Both the position numbers and the translations under genes were made by a program. From the NCBI RefSeq assembly GCF_023973825.1, contig NC_090126.1:496001-560000 (forward strand): a stretch of 64,000 nucleotides of DNA, given 5' to 3'. The first letter of the stretch is position 1, and each line of letters starts with the position of its first letter. The DNA comes from Plasmodium brasilianum. Taxonomy: Eukaryota; Apicomplexa; Aconoidasida; Haemosporida; Plasmodiidae. The notes beneath the pieces were generated by a model. That model was not told where the DNA came from, searched no databases, and was given only the letters and a program-made list of their open reading frames with translations. This document shows, in pieces, positions 34,012-46,900 of the stretch.

Positions 34012-35965
34012 CTATTGGTTTTCATATAAAACTTCAGGAACAAAAGATTTCATATTTAAGTTCAGTATACTTTTTAAGCAGGCCTTTGTTTCTTGTGGGT
34101 TACTAACCCATAAAGTTAAACTGCAAAACCTGAAAAGAGAACACACAAATACGGCAATTTTTTGGAAAATGGTTTAAGATAATTGTTTTAAATTAAATCG
34201 ATATGTGCAATAACATCAAAATATTGTCTACATATACATATATATATGTGTGTGCGGATGTATGTATTGTGCAAGTGTTTTTGTACGTCTGTATCTATAC
34301 ACATACGTGTAAACGCATGTGTGTATGCTCACCTTGTGGGGAAGTCATTTCCTGAGTATAAAAATTGATCACCAATATGACAACATTTTTTTTTCTGTAT
34401 TTTTAATAATTTCTGTAAGATTATTAACCCCTCTGCCTTATTCCCTATATCCACCCACAAATCCTGACCTCCGTTAAATACACAGTATGGTACCTCTATT
34501 TCTAAAAATAGAAAAAAGAAAGAAAATGAAAAAACATGAAAAAAATGAAAAAACATGAAAAAAATGAAAAAACATGAAAAAACATGAAAAAAATGAAAAA
34601 ACATGAAAAAAATGAAAAAACATGAAAAAAATGAAAAAAATGAAGAAAAATGAAAAAACATGAAAAAAATAAAGAAAAATGAAAAAACATGAAAAAAATG
34701 AAAAAAATGAAGAAAAATGAAAAAACATGAAAAAAATGAAGAAAAATGAAAAAACATGAAAAAAATGAAGAAAAATGAAAAAAAATGAAAAATGAAAAAA
34801 AACATTTATGAAAACGCTAATTTTTTGTAAAGAGTTAGAATATCTTATTTAAAGGATGGAAAAAGAAATTAATTTTAAAAATAATCAAAATATTCACACA
34901 AGAGCAAATGCATATATGTAGAAATATATATATGTATGTATGCGACCAGAGGGTATCCTTTTTGCACTTACTATTTTTTATAATCTCCTTCTTCACGCGA
35001 ATAACAGCCTCCTCTAATACTTCGTACTTTATCATGTAATTCTTTTGCTCTAAAAAAAAAAAAAAAAAATCAAATAACAGAATAGAGAAATTACAAAATA
35101 ACAAATTAATAAAGTAACACAATAACACAATATATTATTTATTTCATTAATTTTTCCCCTTAATTCGAAGGCATTAAGAAATTCCCCTGAAACGAACATG
35201 TAAGTTAAAACGTAATGTTTTACCATTTTTATTATTTAATGATGGCATTTTATTAGGGACTAGACCAATTGATTTTTCTTTTCTTTGAATTTGTGCACAT
35301 AGTCTAAAATCTGTAATCACCTGTTCTAAGCATTTCTGAGATATATTTAATATATTCTGAACCGTCTCATCATCTACATGCTTTTTATAATGATTCCATT
35401 CACCTTGAGGTACTGAATATAGGTTCGCTTTTTCATTGCATCTAAAAAGAAATAAAAATTCTCACAGAGAAAATAAAAAATAAAATAAAAACTACTTAAA
35501 GTTTTGTAAATGGGCTTTTACATAAAAGAATAAACTTATTTGCATCGTTTTATATGTGACAAAATTTTCATTCCTAGTTATGTGAAAATTCATACATATA
35601 TATGTAAACATATAATATATCATAGTAACTAAAAATGGACATTTTATAAGCTATTTTATCTCTTTTTTATCTTGTTTATTATCTTTTTAATATATTTTTT
35701 TTTTATCTTATTTATTATCTTTTTTATATTTTTTTTATATTTTTTTTTTTTTTTTACTTAAATAAGTAATTACTTTCACCCCCCATAACATAAAAATTTT
35801 GGTAAGATCCATCCTCAATATTATGCTTAGAAAAATATTTTAACAATTCCTGCAACCGTTTTTGATATTTTTCCGCATCGTTGTTGTAGGCTTAAAAGTG
35901 TAAAAATTTTATAAGGCATATAAAACTGAGACATACACACACAACTACTTATGTACATATATATG

Positions 35966-36010
<45 letters not shown>

Positions 36011-37334
36011 TTATTTATGTGTGCTTAAGTCCTTTTTCGGCATGCGACTATACTAACAAGCGGCAGTAACTATTGCTATGTTCATTTTCTTTAGCAAGCT
36101 GGAAATGTAGCTAGCTAAAACTTCATCATGAAAATCATAGCCATCTGGGTATAATGTTTCGTCTGCATCAAAAGTTAGTAAATCCAGTCCATCTTCAACA
36201 GATAAGATCTTTGTTTGAAGAAAAATAAGAAAGAAACAAATAAGATTAGTAATATTATTAATAATAATAATGGTAACAGTGATAATGGTGGTAATAACAG
36301 TGTTATTATAATTTGCATCGTTTATAAGCATTAATTCAAATGATATTTTTCGTCCTTATTAATCGCCTTTTACATACCTGAGCAAGGTTGAGGATATGTC
36401 TAACTTCATTAAATGTTGGAGGGGCATACAACCTTTTTGTTATTCTGTATTTTTTATTATATGTATGAAAAGCCTTAGTAATGGGTAATTTTGTAAAAAA
36501 TATGCCTAACGAAATTTTCAATTAAAAAGTGCTTTCTATCTAATTCTCCATTTTTATAATTTTCTCTATCACACACTTGCTAGGTAAGTTCAAATGGATA
36601 AAAAAATATACAAACGTGCACATACATACAAGCATACATACACCGTACGTATATAGAGCCACAAGCGGGGTTACACTTTTACAAAAAAAACTAACCAACA
36701 TCGTCTATTAAATACTTCAATCTGCTGTGCATAGGATTGTAATAATGGTCTGTAAACATTTCCTCTATGCTTAACAAAACATTATCAATATTTTTGTCAA
36801 TACAGTTTGAGAGAAAAAGAGACCTAAATATATTAACTAAAAACATGATTAAACTGTCTTTATTTTTCAACTGGTTATAACTATAACGATTATTCCAGTG
36901 AATAATATTTTTCTTCATATGTGAATTAATGACTGTAAAATAATTTAAATAAATGGCCATAGCAAATAGACGAGTGTTTGTTTAACTATTGTATGTAAGA
37001 TTTACATATATAAAGAAATGCTTTTTTTTCTTTTTTTTTTTTTCACTTGGGTTTTCTTGCCCAGTGGTACTTTTTATTTATTCATCTTTTATTATTCAAA
37101 TTACATTTTTAATTTTATATTATTTATATTGTATTATTCACTTGATATTATTCATATTATATTATTCATTTGATATTATTCATATTATATTATTCATTTT
37201 TATTTTTGTTTTTTTTGTCCTTTATATTTACCGCCTCTATCGGATAAGGCCAATATATCATACTTTTCTTGCTCAAAAAAGGTACATTCCATATCCTCAT
37301 TCTTGTCATATGAATTAATGTCTATTTCTTCCAT
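34012..37334 (-). CDS. ISN1: IMP-specific 5'-nucleotidase ISN1, nine exons
   Basis: Exons on the minus strand: 37232-37334, 36696-36932, 36378-36505, 36058-36208, 35758-35890, 35224-35441, 34972-35049, 34333-34501, 34012-34129. Every junction is GT-AG and every phase closes, giving 444 residues. The HAD nucleophile motif DADET places the catalytic aspartates at D170 and D172. Downstream are IAIVTAAS, YVMGGESNYLF and CCHIGDQFLYSGNDFPTR (late HAD motif with the metal-binding Asp), ending at ENQ. The enzyme dephosphorylates IMP to inosine in the purine cycle and is cytosolic in yeast and P. falciparum. N-terminal segments (SRLKYLIDDVG, FTKLPITKAFHTY) match the family's regulatory and oligomerisation region. 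The intron at 34502-34971 carries a repeat array. Confidence 0.95.
34515..34796. repeat. Tandem array (AACATGAAAAAAATGAAA) in an ISN1 intron
   Basis: About 280 bp of ACATGAAAA and AAATGAAAA/AATGAAGAA units in mixed order. The minus strand is stop-free in three frames (62-158 codons of Phe/His/Val/Ser repeats), and one of those frames runs straight into the real exon at 34333-34501. Confidence 0.9.
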
Positions 37335-38573
37335 TTTTTTAAATAAAAATAACCTTCTTTTTCAGTATAATAAAATCTACAAAATTTTCTTAGCTTTATT
37401 ATAATTATGAATATTTTAAAAAGTATACTGTGAAAAGAAATACCAATAAAATTTTTTTAATTGAGTTATATAGTAAAAAAAAAAAATTGCTGTACTTCCA
37501 TAAATAATTGAATATAAATAAAAAATGTTACTATAACATGTGAGACTTAGTCGAGGTATTTTATTCACATATTATCAAATGTAACGGAAATGGACTTAAA
37601 AATTTTTATCTACATTTTAGAAATAATTTATTTATTATATATATATAAATATATATATATTTGAGCAATGCTTATTTTTCAAAAATTAATGTGGAGGCGC
37701 CTTCAAAATATAGTGTTTTTCGCAATTGCTTCTTCTTTCAAATGACCTACTTTTTAAGTGTGCGAATATGAATACATACGTACACGTGCATATATATACA
37801 TACATACATAATTATAGTAAAAATAATATAAATTTAACTACATGTGTAAATTCTTGTTTTACCATTACTGTGTAGATAACATAAAAATATTTTATATTTA
37901 TTCCCTTCTTTTACTGCTCAGTGGAAGTAAATAAATATTAATTTTATAGATTGCGAAATGTAGGAAAATATGCATTACATCCCCCCACACACAATCTTTC
38001 CCTTTTTTTTTGTTGCAAGTTTCCTCAAAAAGAAAATACATTAACACATGTATATATTAACATTTGTAATGTTACATACATACACATATATATATATATA
38101 TGTTTATTTTTTTATTTTTTTTTTTTTACATGACGTTGTTTTTTAATTTCATACATATAGGTTTATTCGAGAGTATTAAAAAATTTCTTCAATTTTGAGT
38201 ATTATATATTATACACATATATATAAGTGTATATATCTATAAAAGTGTGTATATAGGAATATGTACGTGATTTCATTTTATATATTTTTTTTCACAACTT
38301 CTTTATCCTTTAAAATATAAAAACAAAGGCTAAAATTTGTGAGTACTTTTTATGTATACAAATAATGTATAACTGCATCCATGCAGGTTAAAAAATCACT
38401 TATATGTAGGGAATAAAATGTAAAAAAGTTATGAACACGTAAGTAAATTTATAAAAATTAATATAAAAATTTATGCATTTGTGTGGATATATTTATAAAA
38501 CTGCGTAAAAAATTTTATGAACATGCAATATAAAAGTTTATAAACGCATGTTCATAAATTTATGAATAATAAT
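37335..38573. other. Intergenic region between ISN1 and eIF3c
   Basis: 5' flank of ISN1 and 3' flank of eIF3c. AT-rich DNA with TA microsatellites (37640-37660, 37795-37810, 38085-38105, 38220-38240). A 25-codon plus-strand frame at 37668-37745 is too short to call. Nothing else seen. Confidence 0.7.
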
Positions 38574-41500
38574 TTAATTTTGCGTGTAATTTTTGTTCGC
38601 ATTTTTGTCCTTATAATTTTTTTTATAATGCACATTTTTGTGCTGATTATAATTTTTTCCGTACTTTGCGTCCCCCTTTTTGTGCGTCCAATTGGACTTT
38701 TCATCTTTTAACTGAGTTCTCCTCTCTTGCATAAACTTGAACCTGTAAGGGAATAAAAAAAAAATTCAACAAATGGGATAACAAACGGAATAACGAACGG
38801 AATAACAAACGGAATAACGAACGGAATAACAAACGGAATAACAAACGGAATAACGAACGGAATAACGAACGATACAGCAAAAGGGTTAACCCGTGCACAC
38901 ATGTATACGCATGTACATATATGTAATGTAAGAATAATACACACATTCGCGAATGTATAAGTATTAATAAGTATACACGAAGTCAAACCACTTTTTTTTT
39001 TTTTTTTAAACATACTTTGGATTTTTCATATTTAAGGATAACTCATTTTGCTCCATCACTTCGTTAATATTTTCTGCCAATTTGAGGGCCATTGTCTGCA
39101 GGGTTGTGGGGTTAATTTTGTTAATGAGAATATATTGACTACTTTCATTCCAACATGCCGGTATTTCATGATTTATCATCATTTTACTTAAAAGTGAATG
39201 AACAATGTTTTGGTTCAAATCAAACATAACACATAATTGTTCTACTGAAAAAGAGTCATATATGGATATGTAACGAAATATATATGTTCTCATAGCTTCC
39301 TGTTTAATTTTTTCTTGAAGTATATCTTGAACTTTTTCCTTATCCGTAAATTTGGACCAAATGGATAAACTAAATATTTTTTCACAACATAATTTCCAAT
39401 TTCCTTTTTGTAAATATTTTGTTGCTAATATAATAATTTCTTTATTATTTTCTGGAGGACTATTAAAAATTTGTTTATCATATATATCTAAAAATCTTCT
39501 AAATTGTCTTGATATAACATCCTTTTTTGATTCATACGAATTTTTTGCTAAATTTGGTACTTCCAATAACATTGCACAAATATTATTAACACATTCAATT
39601 AATTCAATTGATATATGCATATGAAAAGACAGTAATCTCCTTTTTTCTGCTCTTTCTTGTTCTACTGTTTTTTCTTGATTTTTTAATGTTGATATACCTT
39701 GAGCAATTAATTCCCTATGTTTATTTTGAGAACAAATTTCTACTAAACAGCAATGTGCTTCATATATTTTCCCATGTCTAAATGCACATAATCCTAACTG
39801 AATTAAATTTCTATTGTATAATATTTGTGTTTGTATATCTGAACTAAGAGCTAATTCATGAACATTTGCTACATTTAATAACTCCTTTGCCTCCAAAAAA
39901 TCATCATGTAAACTTTTATTATAGGACAGTTGTAGTAATGCTCTTATTTTTTGCTGTTTTGTGCCGTGCTCAAATATTTCATACACATATTTTTCAACAA
40001 TTTTTTTTGGACACGACTGTTCACTTTTTTTCAAACAATTTGAATCGTTTCTCGATTGTTCCTTCTGCTTCTTTTCCACATCATCATTATTGTTTTTGTT
40101 ATCGAGGTTAGAAACGTGGTTAGCAACGTAATTCGCGCCGTTAACAACCCCACTAACATCTGCATTATTTTCTTTTATGTTTTCCTTCTTTCCGTCAGCA
40201 CTGCTGGCATCATATAACGATTCTAGGCTTTCCTTTCCGTCAGTTATCAAGTGCCATATTTGCTTAAACAGCGCTTCGGGCTTGTAATGCATGTGTTCCA
40301 ATATTCTTGTCGAAATATATATTGCCAAGTCAGGCATTTTTTTCGTATACTTCACATAATTGTAGCCTTTATACAATAATCCAATCATATGAACTGTTTT
40401 CCCCAACCTTTTTCTATACTCTTCTGTTTGAACATCGATATATAGTAAAGCTTTCAACAATTCATCATCTAACTTTGCCAAAAAGGATATAAGTGTTTTA
40501 CAAGATCTTGAAATCTTTTCCTTTTCATTAATAGTTTCTTCTGTTATTTCTTCAGTAATATTAATAGAGATTAAATAAAAATTATCATTCTGAATTAATA
40601 AATCTAATATAAGTTCAATATATTTAAATGCCTTGTTCCATATATTAAAAGACATATATGTATAAACACTAGAAACAACATCAAATTCTAAGTTAATTAA
40701 ATGCTCTAATACTTCAATATATGACTGAGTACTTATCGTTTTTGCTATTTCACATAATTTAGACAAAATGTTGATATGCTCATGTTTATCTAAGCCTTTT
40801 CTGCCCCTCTTTTCAATAACAAACTTTACTCTATTTCTTATAACTTCTTCTGATAAATTTTTAGTACTTAATAATTCTGCATAAGCTTTATTCTTAGCTG
40901 ACTGACTTTCATCTATATGTATTGTTTTTTCTTCCTTTTTAACACCATCTTTTTTTATTTTTTTAGTTTTTACTGCTTTCTTTTTTTCAACTTTTTCACT
41001 TGTTTTTAATCCCCATTTACTCATAGCACTTTTTGTTTTATCATCTTCATCATCTGATGCATATTCATCATCATCACTATATGACCAATCATCACTATCA
41101 TCCTGTTCATCAGCATTTTTTTCCTTATCCTTCTTTATTTTTACTTCATCTTTTCCTTTTTTCTTTTCTTCATTTTCTCCTTTTTCCTTATCCTCTTCTT
41201 TATCCTCCTCATCTTCTTCTCCTTCTTCGTCCTCTTCTTCATCCTCTTCCTCATTATCTTCTTCATCGTCATCCTTATCTTGATCCATTTTAAAATCGTC
41301 TGGATTTTCATGATATAACTTTAGTTTGTTTTGATAAAACTCACTACACTTTCTAATTTTTGCTTTCAGTTTATTTAATGCTTGTGCTTTATTTTTACTT
41401 AGATCCTTTTTTTCTACATTACTTTGAAATGTACTTTCAACAAATTTCGCTAATTTATCTAAGTACACAATTGCAAATTTTGGTATTCGATCTTCACTTT

Positions 41501-42508
41501 CTTTAATCATAAATTTATATAAATTATCGTAATCCTTTACTAGCTGGTTGAAATCTTTATTATTCATACCTTCATTTAAATTATTCCCCGTATTTTTATA
41601 AAAGTCAATCCTTTTTCCTTCGTAGCTTTTTATTACCCTCTCTTCCCCTTCCGAGCTGCTGCTATCAATGGCTGCCCATCGCTCTGCCTGGGCCGATACT
41701 AGGGGTTTCTTGTTCTAAAAAAAAAAAAAAAAAAAAAGGAAAATTAAAAATATTAAATGATGATGTTCCTAATAATGTATGCGGTAAACCGTGCATAATG
41801 TAGAGATAAATATAGTAAGAGATATTAGCACAAGATGCACATTATGTAAAACATGCACGGCAAGAGGGAAGGAGGGGGGGGGGAAATAAACACACACATA
41901 TACGTAAATATATGTACATATATATATACATATTTATGTATTTATTGCTTCTATAACGAAAGTACGGCGATTTGTAGAAGTAAATACAGTAACATATACA
42001 AAAAAAAAAAAAAAAAAAAACATATGTAGATATATCTGCATATAAATATAAATAAATATATATATACATATATGTGTATTATTATGTATATATCAGAGGG
42101 ACTCAAAAAAATTTTAATACAATATCAAATTAATCATATTCACATGTATGCAATTAAACGTGGCACAAGAACAAATTATATATATTCTGTGCTGCTTAGC
42201 TTCTCCAAACTATTTTTTTTAATATTGCTAAACGTGCATTTTTATGGTATCACCTCCCTTTGGTAACATATTCTTTTCGAGCAGTGTAAGTATGTATCTA
42301 TATCTATCTATCTATATATATATATATATAAGAGCGTACACATTTGCACATATATACGTATGCACAAACGTACTACACATATGTGAATGTATTTTCTTTT
42401 TTTTTTTTTTCCTTTTAATATCATTACATCAACTTCATTTTCAGAAGATTCAGTCGCATTGTCACCACTATCATCATCCACCCCCTTGGCCCAAAATTTG
42501 GACTGCAT
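38574..42508 (-). CDS. EIF3C: Eukaryotic translation initiation factor 3 subunit C
   Basis: Exons on the minus strand: 42428-42508, 39016-41714, 38574-38742; phases 0 and 2 close, giving 982 residues. Exon 1 starts MQSKFWAKGVDDDSG, the usual short N-terminus with acidic run. The second exon continues with AERWAAIDSSSSEGEERV, a long Glu/Asp/Lys-rich linker (about 41090-41290), helical repeats, the eIF3c hallmark HISIELIECVNNICAMLLEVP (residues about 730), and a C-terminal PCI winged-helix (about 824-910). A stop at 39006 would truncate the protein, but AAA|GTATGTTT there is an ideal donor and CCTTACAG|G at 38743 gives an exon reading KFMQERRTQLKDEK...NYTQN. eIF3c is a core eIF3 subunit that recruits eIF1/eIF5 to the 43S complex. 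Confidence 0.93.
38766..38876. repeat. 12-bp tandem array (GGAATAACGAAC/GGAATAACAAAC) in the last eIF3c intron
   Basis: About nine units, inside intron 38743-39015 near its 3' end (gene sense). The minus strand reads (RSLF/RLLF) or (IPFV) without stops. Confidence 0.9.
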
Positions 42509-43738
42509 TTTTTTTAAGGTTCAAAATAGGTTGAAAAAAATAGGTGTTGGTTACGGTTAAGCAAAAATATGCATAAATATACATATGCATATATATATCA
42601 TACATGCGCAAAATAAATATATATGAAAAAAAAAAAAAAAATTTAAATGGCAATATCAACAAATATTACAATGTAAAAAATAGATTAAAATGATAATTAA
42701 TTAAAAAAATGTCATGCAGTAAAATATAGGTGTAATTCGATGGTAATAATGGATTAACGAAAATAGAAAAATAAAAGAAAAAGGAGTGAGCACTGAAATC
42801 TTAAATATGAAAAGTGAAAGGAGAATCGTGAAAGGTGAAAAATAAAAAAAAATAAAAAATGAAAATAAAAAGGTGAAAATAAAGAAGTGAAAATAAAGAA
42901 GTGAAAATAAAGAAGTGAAAATAAAGAAGTGAAAATAAAGAAGTGAAAATAAAGAAGTGAAAAGCGTTCTTAACAATCTATAAAAAAAAAATATAAACAT
43001 AAATGTAAAAATATACGTAAACATAAACATATGTACGTATAAATGCATTTTATGAAATATTTTATTTTAAACTTTATATCCCTTTAAATTTAAAATTATT
43101 TTTTTAAAAATTCTGTTCTCGAATCAGAGCGTTCTAACACTCAGGCATTTTTATATCGTATATCTAATTATATTTTTATATTTACTACTGTTATATTACT
43201 ATTATTTATTTTTTTTTTTTTTCAATGGCAATATGTACGTATATATTATATATGCAAATGCATTTTATGTGAACTTTGTATAACACTTATATCATATGTA
43301 TGATTTAAATGTCACAGGCTTATCAGTTCGCCACCCATATTTTATTAATATATATTATATGGATATAAGCATATATATATTATTATAAATGTATGATGGC
43401 ATTTCTTCAGTATTTGCCAAAAACTCTTTATTTAATTGTAGGATAAAATGAAGCGATAAAATAAAAAAAATCAGCGACACATTCTTTTATGTAACTTTTT
43501 TTTTTTTTTTCGTATCTTGTATATAAAAAAAAAAAAAAAAAAAAAAACGGTAACATTAAAACAAATACACATGTAGGCAATACGTATATAATATATAAAT
43601 AATTATACATTTTTTTTCATTTTTTATTTCTTTTTTTTTTTTTTTTTTTGTTTCTCTGTTAATTTCTACAAAAGTGTACCCCCGCACTTTTCGTAATAAA
43701 TTTTGAAATATAAATGATTCGTTAGATAAATACCAGTC

Positions 43739-43773
<35 letters not shown>

Positions 43774-43987
43774 TATATCATGCATATGTATATTTGTATG
43801 TATATAAATATGTAAATACATATACGTATATGTATGCCTAGATACATATTCACGAACGTACACGTACATACAAGCAAATTGGTGATTACAGAACAATTGA
43901 AAGCAGTTCAACAAAAACAAAAAAAATTATGAAAATTAGTTTAAAAAAAAAAAAAATAAAATAATAAAAATAAAAAAAATAATTAAC
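42509..43987. other. Intergenic region upstream of eIF3c
   Basis: 5' flank of eIF3c. It contains an A-run (42625-42640), a 14-bp array (42875-42962), T- and A-runs at 43207-43222, 43498-43510 and 43527-43547, and a TA run at 43741-43771. Frames are repeat-derived. No gene seen. Confidence 0.7.
42875..42962. repeat. 14-bp tandem array (GTGAAAATAAAGAA)
   Basis: Six near-identical copies in the 5' flank of eIF3c, with a degenerate copy on the left side. Confidence 0.9.
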
Positions 43988-46900
43988 TTATCTGGCCAAT
44001 TCCGTATTATTATCACATTTTATTAGTAGATGTAAAATGTTTATTCCAAATAAGTAATGACAAAAACGAATAGGTAAATGCAGTATTTCTTTTATGTATT
44101 CGTGTATTAATTGGGATGTATGTATATATACTTAAAATCTGTTCATTCTCCTTTTTGAAACCATGAATAGTTAACAAGTGTCGTAAAAGAGCAATATATT
44201 TATGATGCATCTAACATTTATTCTTTTGTATGTATTTATGTATGCTTGTATGGGTATGTACGGATGGATGCACGTGCGTAATCATAAATGTAAATGCACA
44301 TACATTTATATAGGAAAGGACAAGGGCATAAACAAACCATGTGAATAAAATATTTATAGCTTTCGAACGAGTGTAAATATGTAAAATTTTTTTTTCATGT
44401 ACTTCATTTCTCAAGTTGTTTATACATGTTCGTTCCCATTACAATGTGAAGTCAGGCCTACATTTCTCAGGAATTATTTTTTCAAGTTTTCTCGTTATAT
44501 ATTAAGTCCCTTTTCCATAGTATCAATACTCAGTCAACTCAAATAAGTGACGTTGTTATATATATATATATACACTCAGTTGTTTGCAAAAAAGGATGTT
44601 GCAATGTTTATTAAAATTTATACCCCTCTTGTGCAAATAATTTGTGAACTGTTTAAACGTAATAACGCGAATGCATGTCCTTATAACTATTATGCATGTT
44701 TATATTTACCAGACCGTTACTTTGATAATTTGAGTAAGAATATAAATCCTCATCTTTTTTAAAATCGTCTGTATTATATATATCGGAAATATTTTTTTCA
44801 TACTTATCATTATTGAAATTAAGTTCTATGGATTTTATTTTGTTGTTTAAACCATTTAAATTGTTCATAATTTTCGTGAGTATATCCCCATGATCGTTAT
44901 GATCACCTCTTCCGTTACAACCAATGTTATTACTACCATCAATGTTATTACTACCATCAATGTTGTTACTACCATCAATGTTATTACTACCATCAATGTT
45001 GTTACTACCATCAATGTTGTTACTACCGTCAATGTAGTTATTACTATCGATGGCACTACTACTTCCAAGGTCATTAGAACCGCCAATGGCATTATTACCA
45101 CCATCGTTGTAATCAAATTTGAGGTTAGAGCTTCCTTCCCCCGCCACAGTCCCCTTTACATAATGATAATTTTCACTCCTCATTTTTTCAAAGGAATAAT
45201 TAGTAAAAGGGTCCCCTTTTTTATAATAATAATAATAATATGAAGATGAACCCTTTAAAGAATCAAAATTCGAAAAATTTTTTTCCTCAGCTTTTATTGA
45301 ATCCCTACTTGTTAAGATATTATTGTCATATAAATTATACCTATCTATATTGTAAAAATTTTTCTTTTCATATTCACTTTTTTTCTTTTCAAAATCAAAA
45401 TGAGCCTCTTCACTATTTTTTGATAAATCATCCTTATAATACCCCAAATATGGATATTTGTTTTTCATTTCTTCATTTCTGTAATTCTTTAGGTTTCTAT
45501 TTATATTAATTTCTTTTTCATAACTTTTCAGTAGCTCGTCATATGTCCAACCACTATGTTTATAAGCATTAGAACTACTGATATTATTTATTTCATCTGA
45601 TAGTGTAAAGTTTTCAGGATAAAGGGAATCATTTCTTATATCTGAAGACTCATAGTTGTTCTTGAAGTATTCTCTAATATCTCGATCACCATCCTTTCCC
45701 TTATTGTTGTAGGATTCTTTATATATGTGTGTTTTAAATATATGTGAGTTTGATATATCACTCTCGTCAATTTTTAAAAATGACTCTTCTGTTTCTGTCA
45801 AAAAAATATCATCATGTGAATCGTTCACGTTATGTGCGACATATGGGTTATGTAAATTATATACACCATGTGTATCATGTACACCATGTGCATCATATAC
45901 ATCATTTACATCATATACACCATGTACATTATGTACATCATGCTCGTCATCATTAGTGCCATATATGTTATCCTCATTGTCTGATACCGATATGTTATTT
46001 CCTAAATTTTTTTCCATAAAATGACGCAAATTTTCCCCTTGCAAACTGTTGTACTTTAAATTTCTATTCCTCATCCTCAGTAACATTTTTTTCTTCTCTT
46101 CCTGCATCTGCTTCCGCTGTATTTTCCCCCCCTGCTGCTCCTCTCTCTGGAACATTTCCTGTGGCTTCTCCTGCTGCTCCTCTCTCTGGAACACTTCCTG
46201 TGGCTTCTCCTGCTTCTTATTTTTGAGACTGCTTATTATCAGCGAATTGTTCATGTACGTATTTTTTAACAAATTCCTGTTACCAACTTTGTTTGAACTG
46301 ATTTTACTGCTAGCCTTTTTTTCCCGAAAAATTCTTTTCCTTTGTTTTTCTAGTTGATCAAAAATGTCATAATTTTTTGTGCAAGATAAGTTGGGCATGA
46401 TTTTCTTTTTTATATTTTTGTCCTCTTCTTTCACATTTTGGTCGTTATCTTCGTATCCATCCTCATCCTTATGGTCGTATTCATCCTTATCTTCTTTTTT
46501 TCCATCAATAATTAAATTATTTTTTGTGCTAAAATAATTGGCACTTTCTCTGTTTCTTTGTTGCTTTTCCTTTTCTAATGTGTCTAACAAATTTGACTTC
46601 ATTTCTTCATCTGCTTCTTTTTCTTTGTCGCTTATTAATTTTCCAATTTTATCCCTATCTTCCTTTAAGTAATAATAGGACAACGGATTTGCTCTATATA
46701 TTTTTTTTAAAAAATTACTGAATAAGTCCTTTTCTTTTACATTTCCTAGACTTTGTTCTTCTTCTCGTTTTTTCATTTCTGTGCCTTCCTTTTTTTCACC
46801 TAAAAGTTCTAACAGTCCTAATCGATTGTCCTCTCCCATTTCTTCCACTTTTTTTAATTCTTCTAATTTTCTCAATTGCGCCAGTATCTTCATTTCTTCC

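Noticed and set aside
37668..37745. 25-codon plus frame MLIFQKLMWRRLQNIVFF...
   Set aside because: Too short, no splice context.
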